A stretch of DNA of 64,000 nucleotides from Thiomicrorhabdus sp. Kp2 (GCF_000478585.1 NZ_ARWI01000001.1:62001-126000); one strand, 5' to 3'; numbered from the stretch's first letter, positions 45,008 to 53,908 are shown. Notes: generated by a model from the sequence alone, not told the origin. Program-made: numbers and translations.

Positions 45008-45931
45008 ATGCCAAGCATGCATAGAGGAGAGCCATTGACCCATTTTAAAACCATTTTTTTTGCGACACGCCCAAATTTTCTTATTTTGAGTTTTTCAATT
45101 GTTTTTATGAGCGCGTCCATTGCACATTATCAAGCTCAAGATTGGTCTTGGCTTATGTTTACGCTCACTTTGAGTGGTGCGGTGTTAGCCCATGCCGCGG
45201 TTAATTTATTAAATGAATATCAGGATAATCAATCAGGGTTAGATTTTATGACTCCAAAAACGCCTTTTAGTGGTGGTAGTGGTTCATTGCAAGCGAATCC
45301 TCTGGCCGAAGCGAGTGTTTTAAATGCATTTAAAGTGGTGATGAGTTTATTGATACTGATTGGCGTTTTGGTTGTTTATAAGGTAGGTTGGCAAATTGTG
45401 CCACTAGGCCTTACAGGCCTGGCAATGATTGTGTTTTATACAAAAAATATCACCAAAAAACCTTGGTTATGTTTGGTTTCACCAGGCCTGGCTTTTGGGC
45501 CAATAATGGTGTTAGCGAGCTACTTTGTACTGACAGGTTCGTTTTCATGGCTAACATTCGCTTTATCAATGGTACCGTTTTTTTTAGTGAATAACCTTCT
45601 GCTCCTTAATCAAGTTCCTGATTTAACAGCGGATAGAATGGTTGGTCGTTATAACTTATTAATGGAAATAGGTGTAAAAAATGCGATGTATGTCTTTGCG
45701 TTGTTTGAGTTATTGGCATTTATGACCTTAATCGCTTCTATTTTCTATTTTGATTTGCCCGCTGTGATTGCTTTAGCCAGTTTGACATTTATTCTGGTGC
45801 TGCCTATGGTTTGGATCGCTTTTAAATACTATGAACAAATTGATAAACTTATGCCTGCTCTGGCAATGAATGTCATAATAAACATCGTTACGCCAGCTCT
45901 TATTGGTTTTACGCTGTGGTTGGCCTATTAA
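45008..45931 (+). CDS. UbiA-family prenyltransferase
   Basis: An integral membrane prenyltransferase of about 307 residues with eight or nine hydrophobic segments. The aspartate-rich motif NLLNEYQDNQSGLD (about 68-81) and the later QVPDLTADRMVGRYNL (about 204-219) bind the prenyl diphosphate through Mg2+. It resembles the MenA / 1,4-dihydroxy-2-naphthoate branch, but the second motif is degenerate and the acceptor is uncertain. The ATG at 45008 has AGGA 4 nt before; an in-frame TTG at 45035 preceded by GAGGAG is an alternative start. It is followed closely by cysM. Confidence 0.8.
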   Translation: MPSMHRGEPLTHFKTIFFATRPNFLILSFSIVFMSASIAHYQAQDWSWLMFTLTLSGAVLAHAAVNLLNEYQDNQSGLDFMTPKTPFSGGSGSLQANPLAEASVLNAFKVVMSLLILIGVLVVYKVGWQIVPLGLTGLAMIVFYTKNITKKPWLCLVSPGLAFGPIMVLASYFVLTGSFSWLTFALSMVPFFLVNNLLLLNQVPDLTADRMVGRYNLLMEIGVKNAMYVFALFELLAFMTLIASIFYFDLPAVIALASLTFILVLPMVWIAFKYYEQIDKLMPALAMNVIINIVTPALIGFTLWLAY

Positions 45932-45975
45932 AATAACAGCGTTATTTGCACAATATAGAAATAACAGGGAAGTAG

Positions 45976-46869
45976 ATGGAATATAAAACCTTAATGGACT
46001 TTGTGGGAAATACCCCGTTGGTCAAACTGCAGAGAATGGTAAACACTAAGACCAATAGTGTTGTACTCGCTAAGTTGGAAGGTAATAACCCTGCAGGTTC
46101 AGTTAAAGATCGACCTGCTATTAATATGATTAAGCAGGCTGAGCTGAGGGGCGATATAAAACCTGGCGATACGCTTATAGAAGCGACCAGTGGTAATACG
46201 GGTATTGCTTTAGCCATGGCTGCGGCAATGATGGGTTATAAAATGAAGCTGATTATGCCAAACAATATGAGTATGGAGCGTAAAGCCTCAATGGCCGCTT
46301 ATGGGGCAGAATTGATTGAAGTCACCAAAGAAGAGGGGATGGAAGGCGCTCGAGATTTAGCAAGCCGAATGACTGAAAATGGTGAAGGAATCGTTTTAGA
46401 TCAGTTTGCTAATCCCGATAACCCTCTTGCTCATTATCATTCGACGGGGCCTGAGATTTGGCGTGATACACAAGGCAAAGTCACTCATTTTGTAAGTGCG
46501 ATGGGGACAACGGGAACCATTATGGGAACGTCCATGTTCTTGAAGGAGCAAAATAACAACGTACAAATTGTGGGTGTGCAACCTGAAGATGGTGCCGCTA
46601 TTCCAGGTATAAGACGCTGGCCTGCAGAATATATGCCTAAAATATATGAATCTACCCGTGTCGATCGCATCATTGATATGTCGCAGAATTTGGCTGAAAA
46701 TACGATGCGTGATTTAGCGACCAAAGAAGGGGTTTTTGGTGGCGTCTCTTCTGGTGGCGCACTAGCCGCCGCCTTACAAATTGCACAAGAGGTAGAAAAT
46801 GCTGTGATAGTAACGATAGTATGTGATCGCGGAGATCGCTATCTTTCTACAGGTGTTTACAACGTCTAA
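45976..46869 (+). CDS. cysM: Cysteine synthase B CysM
   Basis: A PLP-dependent O-acetylserine sulfhydrylase of 297 residues forming cysteine from O-acetylserine and sulfide or thiosulfate. The PLP lysine is in NPAGSVKDRP, the phosphate-binding loop in EATSGNTGIALA, and the GTTGTIMG loop follows. The CysM-type segment IPGIRRWPAEYMPKIY distinguishes it from CysK, and the length is that of CysM. In a sulfur oxidiser it could assimilate thiosulfate through S-sulfocysteine. Confidence 0.93.
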   Translation: MEYKTLMDFVGNTPLVKLQRMVNTKTNSVVLAKLEGNNPAGSVKDRPAINMIKQAELRGDIKPGDTLIEATSGNTGIALAMAAAMMGYKMKLIMPNNMSMERKASMAAYGAELIEVTKEEGMEGARDLASRMTENGEGIVLDQFANPDNPLAHYHSTGPEIWRDTQGKVTHFVSAMGTTGTIMGTSMFLKEQNNNVQIVGVQPEDGAAIPGIRRWPAEYMPKIYESTRVDRIIDMSQNLAENTMRDLATKEGVFGGVSSGGALAAALQIAQEVENAVIVTIVCDRGDRYLSTGVYNV

Positions 46870-46934
46870 AAGAAAAAATAAATAATATTTATACTGTTGT
46901 AGTAAACAAAAATAAGAAGAATTAGGTACGATTG

Positions 46935-47432
46935 ATGGCAAGAGAGATAGAGCGAAAGTTCTTAATGAAAAACCAAAGTTGGAAAGCATTAGCCCATAAA
47001 AAAACCCATTTTGCTCAAGGTTACTTAAATGATATTGCAGATAAAATGGGTAAAAGTTCAGTGAGAGTTCGTATTGAAGGCGATAAGGCTAATATAAATA
47101 TCAAGAGTTTAGAGATTGGTTTAAGTCGAGATGAATATGAGTATGATATACCTCATTCAGATGGACAAAAGATGCTAGCAACCCTTGCCGTAGGACCCGT
47201 TATTGAAAAGGTTCGTTATCTCGTTAAAGTGGATCAACACACCTGGGAAATTGATGAATTTTTGGGTGATAATGCAGGCCTGGTAATTGGCGAAGTTGAA
47301 ATGGATTCTGAAGACGAAGAGGTCACTATTCCAGAGTGGGCAGGTAGAGAAGTGACTGAAGAAGTGCGTTTTTATAATATTAGTTTAAGCAAACGACCAT
47401 ATAGTGATTGGAGCGAAGATGAAAAGCAATAA
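46935..47432 (+). CDS. CYTH-domain triphosphatase
   Basis: A 165-residue single-domain CYTH protein with the signature opening MAREIERKFL (the ExExK motif) and acidic/basic tunnel residues such as RVRIEGDKANINIK and WEIDEFLGDNAGLVIGEVE. Small bacterial members are inorganic triphosphatases or tripolyphosphatases rather than adenylyl cyclases. The ATG at 46935 is preferred over the abutting TTG. Its end overlaps the tolC start by 14 nt, so the two are co-translated. Confidence 0.88.
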   Translation: MAREIERKFLMKNQSWKALAHKKTHFAQGYLNDIADKMGKSSVRVRIEGDKANINIKSLEIGLSRDEYEYDIPHSDGQKMLATLAVGPVIEKVRYLVKVDQHTWEIDEFLGDNAGLVIGEVEMDSEDEEVTIPEWAGREVTEEVRFYNISLSKRPYSDWSEDEKQ

Positions 47433-48798
47433 AGTAAGTATTGGGGCGATGTTTAATACACAAAAAAAATTAACTCAAGCAATGGTTGTGGGTTCAATAT
47501 GTGCACTTACTTCAACCCTAAGTTATGCCAATAGCTTAGGGTTGCAAGATGTCTATCAGATGGCGTTACAACATGATGCTTTACTTGCACAAGCACAATC
47601 ACAGTATCAGGCTGATATGCAGGGTTTAGATACCGCACGCGCTTCACTATTGCCACAAATACAAGCCGATGGCAGTTATTTTGTTAACGACAGTACACTT
47701 GATTCAGCGGATGTCGCTTCACGCGGTTTATCGCTTACGCTAAATCAATCCCTCTATAAACATGAGTATTGGGCACGTTATGAGCAATCAAAATATCTTG
47801 TAGAGGCAGCGGACTCTACCTTAAAAAACGCACAACAAGATTTAATTTTACGGGTTAGCCAGGCCTATTTTGATGTACTACTGGCTCAAGAAACGGTGAG
47901 ATTGGCAAAAAGCAAAGAAGTGGCTGACTATACACAGTATGAAACGGCGCAAGCTTCTGCTGAACTTGGGTTATCGAGTAAGGTCGATGTATTACAAGCC
48001 AAATCAAGTTATGATCTATCAAAATCGGAAACCATTAATGCTGAAAATGGCCTAGATGTCGCATTGGAAGTGCTTTCTAAACTAACAGGTAAATCGGTAA
48101 CTCTTTTTGAAAGCGGTCAATTGAAGCAACTGTTACCTGATGTTGATTTGCCAATAGATAAGCGTGCCACATCGCAATTAGAGAAACGTGCTGAAACGGA
48201 AAACTTACTGGTTAAACAGGCGCAATCGCAACTGTCTACCGCCACGGAAGAAATTGAGGTACAACGAGCAGGATATTGGCCAACTGTTGCATTTCAAGCT
48301 AGCTATAGCGATACCGCCTACTCAGATTACAATTCTGCTTACGCCACTAGCTATAACGATAATAACAAAACATCGGTTGGTGTAACTTTGTCTTTACCCT
48401 TGTATTCAGGTGGCTCAACAAGTTCGCAAGTAGCCGCTGCTAAATACAAAACCATTGCTTCTCAGCAAGCGTTGCGAGACGCGCAAGAAACGGCTCGACT
48501 TAATGTAAGAACCCAAAAACGAAATTTAGAACGCGGTCAAAAGTTGGTTGCTGCACTGCGTGAAGCGGTGAAATCAAATGATGCTTTTTTAGAGTCTGCC
48601 GAAGAGGGTTATAAGGTCGGTTTAAAAAGTATGCTTGAGGTTTTAACTGCACGAACCAATCAAAATAGTGCGCATAGAAACTTAATCGAAGCAATACATA
48701 ATCAAGTGTTAAGTCAACTCAATCTAGAGGCCAGTTTAGGTGATTTAACCATTGATGATATCCTAAAGTATGAGCCGCTTCTACAAGCCAAAAATTAA
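47419..48798 (+). CDS. tolC: Outer-membrane efflux channel TolC
   Basis: A TolC-family trimeric channel for type I secretion and RND efflux, about 459 residues. The signal peptide ends near LSYANS. The mature protein has the duplicated OEP structure: LQDVYQMALQHDALLAQAQSQYQAD, QSLYKHEYWARYEQSK, then VGVTLSLPLYSGGSTSSQVAAAKYK in the second half. I take the ATG at 47419, with GGAG 5-8 nt upstream; the GTG at 47404 and a downstream ATG at 47449 are alternatives. Coupled to the CYTH gene by overlap. Confidence 0.93.
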   Translation: MKSNKVSIGAMFNTQKKLTQAMVVGSICALTSTLSYANSLGLQDVYQMALQHDALLAQAQSQYQADMQGLDTARASLLPQIQADGSYFVNDSTLDSADVASRGLSLTLNQSLYKHEYWARYEQSKYLVEAADSTLKNAQQDLILRVSQAYFDVLLAQETVRLAKSKEVADYTQYETAQASAELGLSSKVDVLQAKSSYDLSKSETINAENGLDVALEVLSKLTGKSVTLFESGQLKQLLPDVDLPIDKRATSQLEKRAETENLLVKQAQSQLSTATEEIEVQRAGYWPTVAFQASYSDTAYSDYNSAYATSYNDNNKTSVGVTLSLPLYSGGSTSSQVAAAKYKTIASQQALRDAQETARLNVRTQKRNLERGQKLVAALREAVKSNDAFLESAEEGYKVGLKSMLEVLTARTNQNSAHRNLIEAIHNQVLSQLNLEASLGDLTIDDILKYEPLLQAKN

Positions 48799-48851
48799 TC
48801 ATTCTATGAAACAAATAGGTAAGTTAACCCTATTTGTTGGAGTTATTTGAC

Positions 48852-50396
48852 TTGAATGTAACTACCGATATTGGTCGACGCCAATTTGTTAAAACCAGTT
48901 TTATGTCGCTGGGTGTCATAAGTCTATCTGCCTGTCAACCTTCAACCTCTGCTCAACAAATTTTAGTAGGGGTGACTTCCCGTCCTAGGATGTTAGATCC
49001 CCGAAAGGCAACGGATGCGCTATCGAGTCGAATTAATCGTTTACTTTATCGCCAATTAATTGATTTTAATGAGAGATTTGAAGCGATTCCCGATTTGGCC
49101 ACTTGGCAACAAACCTCAGATACTCGTTATGTGTTTACGATAAAAGAGCCTACTATTTTTCCGCATGGGGAACCTTTAACGTCTGCTGATGTGGTTGCCA
49201 CTTATCAAAGTCTTTTAGATCCTGATTTTGGTTCTGCGCACAGAGGGTCTTTAAAAGGCATTGTTAGTGTCACGGCATTAAATGAAACGCAAATTGAGTT
49301 TATTTTAGATAAGGCGGATGCGCTGTTTGTTGGGCGATTGGTGATTGGGATTTTACCTAAATCTTTTATTGAACAGGAGCATGAATTTCAGAAGCAACCA
49401 ATTGGTTCAGGTGACTGTGAATTTGTATCACTTTCAGAGCAAAAATTAGTCTTAAAACGGCGTAAAGACAATGTTGAGTTGGCCTTTATTCCTGTTAAAG
49501 ATGCAACGGTTCGTGTTCTTAAATTGAAGAAAGGTGAGCTGGATATTGTTCAGAATGACCTTTCACCTGAGTTGGTTCAGTATTGTCAAAAGCAGCCTGA
49601 ATTAAAAGTGGATTGGCATGCTGGAACAAATTTCGGTTATATCGGTTTTAATTTTGAAGATCCGCTATTAGCGCAACAGGCATTACGTGAGGCAATTGCA
49701 CATGGTATTGATAGACAATCTGTTATTAATGCCATGTTTTCTGGTCATGCACGTTTGGCTGGTGGGTTATTAGTTCCAGAGCATTGGTGTGGTGTAGAGG
49801 ATATGCCTGCCTATGAGTATAATCCGCAAAAAGCCAAACGCTTGTTGCATTCATTAGATTTTAAATCACTTCCACCAGGCCTGGTAACTTATAACCAAGA
49901 CAATGAACCAATGATTGAATTGAGTTACAAAACCTCAAATGATCCAACTCGTATTCGATTAGCGACTATCTATCAATCTCAGCTCAAAAAGATTGGTATT
50001 CACTTAAATATCCAAAGTTATGATTGGGGAACCTTTTACAGTGATATTAAAAAAGGTCGTTTTCAACTCTATAGTTTGGCTTGGGTAGGAATTAAAAGTC
50101 CCGATATTTTTCAGTACGTTTTTGATTCTGATGCGATACCTCCAAAAGGCGCGAATAGGGGGCGTTATAGAGATAAAACTGCTAATCAACTTATTCGTTC
50201 AGCAGGCCAAACTCAAAGTCTTGAAAAACAGGCAGAGCTGTATAAAGAGTTACAACATCATTTACATGCCACTTTAGCGACAATGCCATTATGGTATGAA
50301 GACCAATATACGGTTGCGCGAAGAAATATAACGGGCTATAAACTTTATGCAGATGGTCGATTAGATGGGATTGTAAGCTGCCATAAACTTGCTTAG
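48852..50396 (+). CDS. Peptide-type ABC substrate-binding protein, Tat lipoprotein
   Basis: A family-5 (DppA/OppA-like) periplasmic receptor of about 514 residues. The N-terminus has a twin-arginine motif GRRQFVKTS followed by a hydrophobic stretch ending in a lipobox LSAC, which predicts a Tat-exported lipoprotein. Family blocks are the early SSRINRLLYRQLIDF, the HAGTNFGYIGFNFEDPLL region, and REAIAHGIDRQSVI. The TTG at 48852 is preferred because TTGGAG lies 9 nt upstream; the TTG at 48834 would abut it. No permease adjoins; two Dpp-like permeases are at 52157-53880. The ligand could be peptides or muropeptides. Confidence 0.85.
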   Translation: MNVTTDIGRRQFVKTSFMSLGVISLSACQPSTSAQQILVGVTSRPRMLDPRKATDALSSRINRLLYRQLIDFNERFEAIPDLATWQQTSDTRYVFTIKEPTIFPHGEPLTSADVVATYQSLLDPDFGSAHRGSLKGIVSVTALNETQIEFILDKADALFVGRLVIGILPKSFIEQEHEFQKQPIGSGDCEFVSLSEQKLVLKRRKDNVELAFIPVKDATVRVLKLKKGELDIVQNDLSPELVQYCQKQPELKVDWHAGTNFGYIGFNFEDPLLAQQALREAIAHGIDRQSVINAMFSGHARLAGGLLVPEHWCGVEDMPAYEYNPQKAKRLLHSLDFKSLPPGLVTYNQDNEPMIELSYKTSNDPTRIRLATIYQSQLKKIGIHLNIQSYDWGTFYSDIKKGRFQLYSLAWVGIKSPDIFQYVFDSDAIPPKGANRGRYRDKTANQLIRSAGQTQSLEKQAELYKELQHHLHATLATMPLWYEDQYTVARRNITGYKLYADGRLDGIVSCHKLA

Positions 50397-50433
50397 TTAA
50401 AAATGATAAACTTTTTAAAAGCGGATGCAAATT

Positions 50434-50471
50434 CCTCCTTTTGACCGTTAAAGTTTACGGCCATAAGGAGG
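50434..50471 (+). other. Stem-loop sequestering a perfect Shine-Dalgarno
   Basis: CCTCCTT (50434-50440) can pair with AAGGAGG (50465-50471), and inside this CCGT pairs with ACGG around an 8-nt loop. The right arm is a perfect anti-16S sequence located 5 nt before an ATG. The hairpin would hide that site. Confidence 0.6.
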
Positions 50472-50476
50472 TAGCA

Positions 50477-50506
50477 ATGAGAAGTGTGTGCTTAGCGGTT
50501 ATTTAG
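50477..50506 (+). CDS. Possible 9-codon leader-type ORF
   Basis: ATG followed by eight sense codons and TAG (MRSVCLAVI). It is preceded at 5 nt by the perfect AAGGAGG described in the adjacent stem-loop. Nothing downstream on the plus strand would be controlled by it until the YkuD gene 1.1 kb away, and a minus-strand gene ends right beside it. It may be a small peptide, an sRNA part, or chance. Confidence 0.25.
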   Translation: MRSVCLAVI

Positions 50507-50509
50507 AGG

Positions 50510-51205
50510 TTAGCGTCCACGTCTACCTTTTTCTTTGCCACTTGTTGTGGTATTGATGTTACCCGTTTCAGATTCAGAATTGACAATTGCATCGAACTCT
50601 TCTTGGCTAATATGGGTTGGTGTATATTCAAATCCGCCATTAATCACTAGGCTATAAAAACTTCTCAAGTGATTTCTAGAACCCTTTAGTAAGTTGTTAT
50701 ATACATTAATAATATCTTGTTTTTTAATTACGTTTAATTGACTGTTTAAATCTGCAATATCCAACTCTTCAATTTCTGTTCCAACTTTTAGAGCGGCCTC
50801 GTAACTTTCTGAACCAGCCTTCACTAAAGCCGCATAAAGTTCTGTAAAAGCAGGATCAGTATATTCACCAATTGCATCATTGGTAACAGGGTCTGCAACA
50901 CCATATTTTTGAAGTAAATTCGCTACTGCATTGGTATGGGTTTGTTCTGAGTTTGCAATGTTCTGAAAGATTGGTACTCCCCAAACATCATAAAGAGAAA
51001 GGTAAACATCACGTGCTAATTTCTCTTCTTCACGCATAAATTTCAAGCTGGTTTCTTCAAAGCTAGATAGTGCGGATACCGTAGTGGTTTGTTCAGTCGT
51101 TGTAGTCGATTTTTGTTGGTTCCATTTACCTGCTACAGCATATGGGCTACTTACAGCTAAAATTGCAAAAGAGACTAGAGCGGTTTTAATCATTGGAGTT
51201 TTCAT
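50510..51205 (-). CDS. DUF2202 (ferritin-like) secreted protein
   Basis: A protein of about 231 residues with a signal peptide cleaved near AVAGK. The mature domain is the DUF2202 ferritin-like four-helix type: KFMREEEKLARDVYLSLYD, NIANSEQTHTNAV, EIEELDIADL and LLKGSRNHLRSF, which offer Glu and His in positions suited to a di-iron site. A basic tail (KEKGRRGR) ends the protein. I take the ATG at 51203-51205 because AAGGA lies 8-10 nt upstream; the upstream in-frame start would add a non-signal extension. A riboswitch-like element precedes it (51320-51402). Function unknown. Confidence 0.82.
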   Translation of the reverse strand: MKTPMIKTALVSFAILAVSSPYAVAGKWNQQKSTTTTEQTTTVSALSSFEETSLKFMREEEKLARDVYLSLYDVWGVPIFQNIANSEQTHTNAVANLLQKYGVADPVTNDAIGEYTDPAFTELYAALVKAGSESYEAALKVGTEIEELDIADLNSQLNVIKKQDIINVYNNLLKGSRNHLRSFYSLVINGGFEYTPTHISQEEFDAIVNSESETGNINTTTSGKEKGRRGR

Positions 51206-51632
51206 TTTTACTTTCCTTAATATCGTGGTTATCAGTTTTGATAATTTGATACTGAAATTAAGAGTCAAAAATGAGGGAAGGGACTAAGAAAGAGAATACA
51301 TTGAAATTTTGATTTCTCTAACTATTTGGCAACCGGCTATCTTTTAATAAAGACCCTTGGCTTTCCGTCCTTGCTTCACAACAAGTTTGGCACAACATAT
51401 AGTTAATTAGCTCAACATGTATTTAAAAATGGTTGTTTGTTGAGTTGGTTGTAGTTTAGGTTTTTGTGTGTATGGGAAACATCACCCGAATGGGTGAAAT
51501 GTGATATTTTTACATAGAATGTTTTTATTCATGACGATTAGTAAAACCTTTTAAATTTCATTTAAAGTCTTTTAAAGCACGGTGAATGAAAGGTAGAATA
51601 GGGAACGTTTATAACTCATCTAGTGATTACAG
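51206..51632. other. Divergent intergenic region, DUF2202 / YkuD
   Basis: About 427 nt. The left part is the DUF2202 leader with the riboswitch-like element. The right part is AT-rich and includes a small hairpin TCACCCGAATGGGTGA (51483-51498) followed by TATTTTTAC. I see no other gene. Confidence 0.55.
51320..51402 (-). promoter_or_regulatory. Candidate c-di-GMP-I (GEMM) riboswitch
   Basis: Read on the minus strand, the element has the consensus parts in order: CAAAC, a hairpin CTTG..CAAG, GGACGGAAAGCC (consensus GGACGCAAAGCC), AAGGGTCTT, a loop, AAGATAGCCGG and TTGCC (consensus AGCCGGGTTGCC). It lies about 115 nt upstream of the DUF2202 start, on the same strand. A possible GAGAA/TTCTC hairpin follows as expression platform. 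The outer P1 stem is less clear, and one core base differs (G for C). Confidence 0.7.
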
Positions 51633-52160
51633 TTGTCTTACTCCCTTCGAATATCCATTTCTAAGCAAATGTTAGAGGTTTTTGCAAAACCTTTAGCGAA
51701 TGATTTAGATTCTTCAATAGGTTCTCCTTCAATAGAAAATCCGTTAAAAAGCTATTCAATTAGCACGGCATTGAATGGTGTGGGTTGTAATAAAAATTCG
51801 GGTAGAACCCCTTTAGGGCGACATATTATTCGCGCCAAAATAGGTCAAGATCAACCTTTAAACACGGTCTTTGTTGGCAGAAGGCCTACAGGTGAAATCT
51901 ATTCTGAAGATTTAGCTCAAGCTCAACCTAATCGAGATTGGATTTTAACGCGTATTTTATGGCTTTCAGGCACGGAAATCGGTGTGAACCGTTTAAGAGA
52001 TGTAGATACCATGCAACGTTATATTTATATTCATGGTACGCCAGAAAGTGAGCCTATGGGGATTCCTTTGTCGCATGGTTGTATTCGAATGCATAATAAA
52101 GACCTTGTGGCGTTATTTGATTTGGTTGATGTGTACACTCCTGTGGAGATTGTCTGTTGA
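51633..52160 (+). CDS. YkuD-family L,D-transpeptidase/carboxypeptidase without signal peptide
   Basis: A 175-residue YkuD catalytic domain with HGT (His 134) and the nucleophile motif SHGCIRMH (His 148, Cys 150). No signal peptide exists: the TTG start is limited by an in-frame stop only 7 nt upstream. Periplasmic L,D-transpeptidases are exported; a signal-less YkuD protein should be cytosolic, where L,D-carboxypeptidase activity on recycled murein peptides would make sense. It overlaps the next gene (a peptide-type permease) by 4 nt, so it is co-translated with a transporter. The TTG has no clear ribosome site. Confidence 0.83.
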   Translation: MSYSLRISISKQMLEVFAKPLANDLDSSIGSPSIENPLKSYSISTALNGVGCNKNSGRTPLGRHIIRAKIGQDQPLNTVFVGRRPTGEIYSEDLAQAQPNRDWILTRILWLSGTEIGVNRLRDVDTMQRYIYIHGTPESEPMGIPLSHGCIRMHNKDLVALFDLVDVYTPVEIVC

Positions 52161-53080
52161 TTTCTTATATTTTACGTTTGCTCGGTTCAGTACTCTTTGT
52201 CTCATGGATTGTTGGGACATTGGTGTTCTTTTTAATTCACCTGGTACCTGGTGACCCCGTTGCGGTGATGTTGGGCGACTGGGCAAGTCCAGCTGATGAA
52301 ACGGCATTGAGAGAACAGTTAGGATTGCATTTACCGATTTGGACACAATACATCCATTACTTAACAGGCCTGGTAAGTTTGGATTTAGGGCAATCGTTAT
52401 TTTTTCAACAACCTGTATCTGAATTAATTGCCGAACGTTTTCCTATGACTTTGCAACTGGCGGTGATGGCTCTGTTGGTGGCTGTACTAATCGCATTTCC
52501 TCTTGGGTTATGGGCAGCTTTAAGAGCAGGAAAATGGCCAGACCATCTCTCTATGACTGTCTCGTTAATAGGTGTTTCTATTCCAAATTTTTGGTTAGGA
52601 CCCATGTTGATTTTACTGTTTTCACTTGGTTTAGCTTGGTTGCCAGTGAGTGGTGCCGAACAACCGTTTTCATGGGTATTACCAGCCATTACTTTGGGTA
52701 CGGCTTTGGCGGCCATTCTTGCACGAATGTTAAGGGCTTCTTTATTGGAAGTGATGCACGAAGACTATATTCGTACCGCACAAGCTAAAGGTTTACCTTC
52801 ATCCGTAGTTTATGGCAAGCATGCTCTATTGAATGCCTTACTGCCTGTGGTAACGATTTTAGGGCTTCAGTTAGGCACTTTACTGGGTGGGGCTGTAATT
52901 ACCGAGGTAGTTTTTGACTGGCCTGGTTTAGGGCAATTGCTGGTTGAATCGATTCAGCGTCGTGATTACCCTGTAGTACAAGGTTGTATCTTAATTATTA
53001 GCGTTGCTTACATTACCATCAACGGACTAACTGAGCTTGTTTATGCTTGGTTAGACCCAAGAATAAGAGTGGCCACTTAA
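52157..53080 (+). CDS. Peptide-type ABC transporter permease (DppB-like)
   Basis: A six-TM permease of 307 residues with the DppB opening FFLIHLVPGDPVAVMLGD and the coupling loop YIRTAQAKGLPSSVVYGKHALLNALLPVV. It starts with TTG inside the YkuD stop (TTGA), with GGAG 8 nt upstream. It should pair with the DppC-like permease that follows and the binding protein at 48852. No ATPase genes of this class are in the window. Confidence 0.92.
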   Translation: MISYILRLLGSVLFVSWIVGTLVFFLIHLVPGDPVAVMLGDWASPADETALREQLGLHLPIWTQYIHYLTGLVSLDLGQSLFFQQPVSELIAERFPMTLQLAVMALLVAVLIAFPLGLWAALRAGKWPDHLSMTVSLIGVSIPNFWLGPMLILLFSLGLAWLPVSGAEQPFSWVLPAITLGTALAAILARMLRASLLEVMHEDYIRTAQAKGLPSSVVYGKHALLNALLPVVTILGLQLGTLLGGAVITEVVFDWPGLGQLLVESIQRRDYPVVQGCILIISVAYITINGLTELVYAWLDPRIRVAT

Positions 53081-53880
53081 TGTTAAGAATCTTTAGCTAC
53101 TTTATTGTTTTTACTTGGTTGGCTATGGCAATAGCTGGCTTTTTTATTGGTGATGGTGCCAATAATGTACAACTGGATTTGTTTTTATCTTCACCAACTT
53201 ACCAGGCCTGGTTAGGTGCTGATGAGCTTGGTCGTCCTGTTTTAGAGCGAGTGATTTTAGGCGCACAAACCTCACTGTTTGTGGCAATAGGGGTTGTGTT
53301 TTTCTCGGCCATTATTGGTACCTCTATTGGCGTGTTAAGTGGCTATTTAGGCGGTTGGTTTGATCGAGTCATTACCAAAATCATTGATGTGTTCTTGGCT
53401 TTTCCAGGGTTATTGCTGGCGATTGCTCTAGCGGCTGTATTAGGGCCTGGTATTGAAAACGTGGTGTTTGCTCTAGTTGTTGTTGGTTGGGTGGGCTATG
53501 CGCGTTTATCAAGAGCGCAAACCTTGAGTATTCGTCACCGAGAACATATCCTTGCCGCACGTGCATTAGCTGTGCCTATGCCGATTATGCTTTACCGACA
53601 TGTACTGCCGTTAATCTTAGCACCATTAGGTGTAGAGGCCACCTTTGGTATTGCTGGAGCGGTGATTTCAGAAGCAGGCTTGTCGTTTTTAGGTTTGGGT
53701 GTGCAACCACCCGATGCCTCTTGGGGCAGTATGATTAAAGAGGGAACTCGTTATTTATTGGTTGCGCCGCACCTTGTACTCGCTCCAGGTATTGCCTTAA
53801 TGTTGGTGGTATTGGCGGTGAATTTAATTGGCGACCAATGGCGTGATTATTTGGACGTGAGAACCCGTTCTAATGGTTAA
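53080..53880 (+). CDS. Peptide-type ABC transporter permease (DppC-like)
   Basis: A permease of 266 residues with the DppC features: LGADELGRPVLERVILGAQTSLFVA, GGWFDRVITKIIDVFLAFPGLLLAI and ILAARALAVPMPIMLYRHVLPLIL (coupling loop), ending SWGSMIKEGTRYLL. The ATG overlaps the last base of the DppB stop (TAATG), so the two are coupled. A CAGGCCTG copy (53203) encodes Gln-Ala-Trp. Confidence 0.92.
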   Translation: MLRIFSYFIVFTWLAMAIAGFFIGDGANNVQLDLFLSSPTYQAWLGADELGRPVLERVILGAQTSLFVAIGVVFFSAIIGTSIGVLSGYLGGWFDRVITKIIDVFLAFPGLLLAIALAAVLGPGIENVVFALVVVGWVGYARLSRAQTLSIRHREHILAARALAVPMPIMLYRHVLPLILAPLGVEATFGIAGAVISEAGLSFLGLGVQPPDASWGSMIKEGTRYLLVAPHLVLAPGIALMLVVLAVNLIGDQWRDYLDVRTRSNG

Positions 53881-53908
53881 TGTCATTTGTGCATTAAATA
53901 TTTGAAGC

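Noticed and set aside
46935-47432. CYTH protein as a class IV adenylate cyclase feeding the CNB proteins
   Set aside because: Small single-domain bacterial CYTH proteins are usually triphosphatases, and the CNB domains here lack key nucleotide-binding residues.
51381-51400. TTTGGCACAACATATAG on the plus strand as a sigma-54 promoter
   Set aside because: The -12 element (TTGC) is missing at the required spacing, and the stretch is part of the candidate riboswitch on the other strand.
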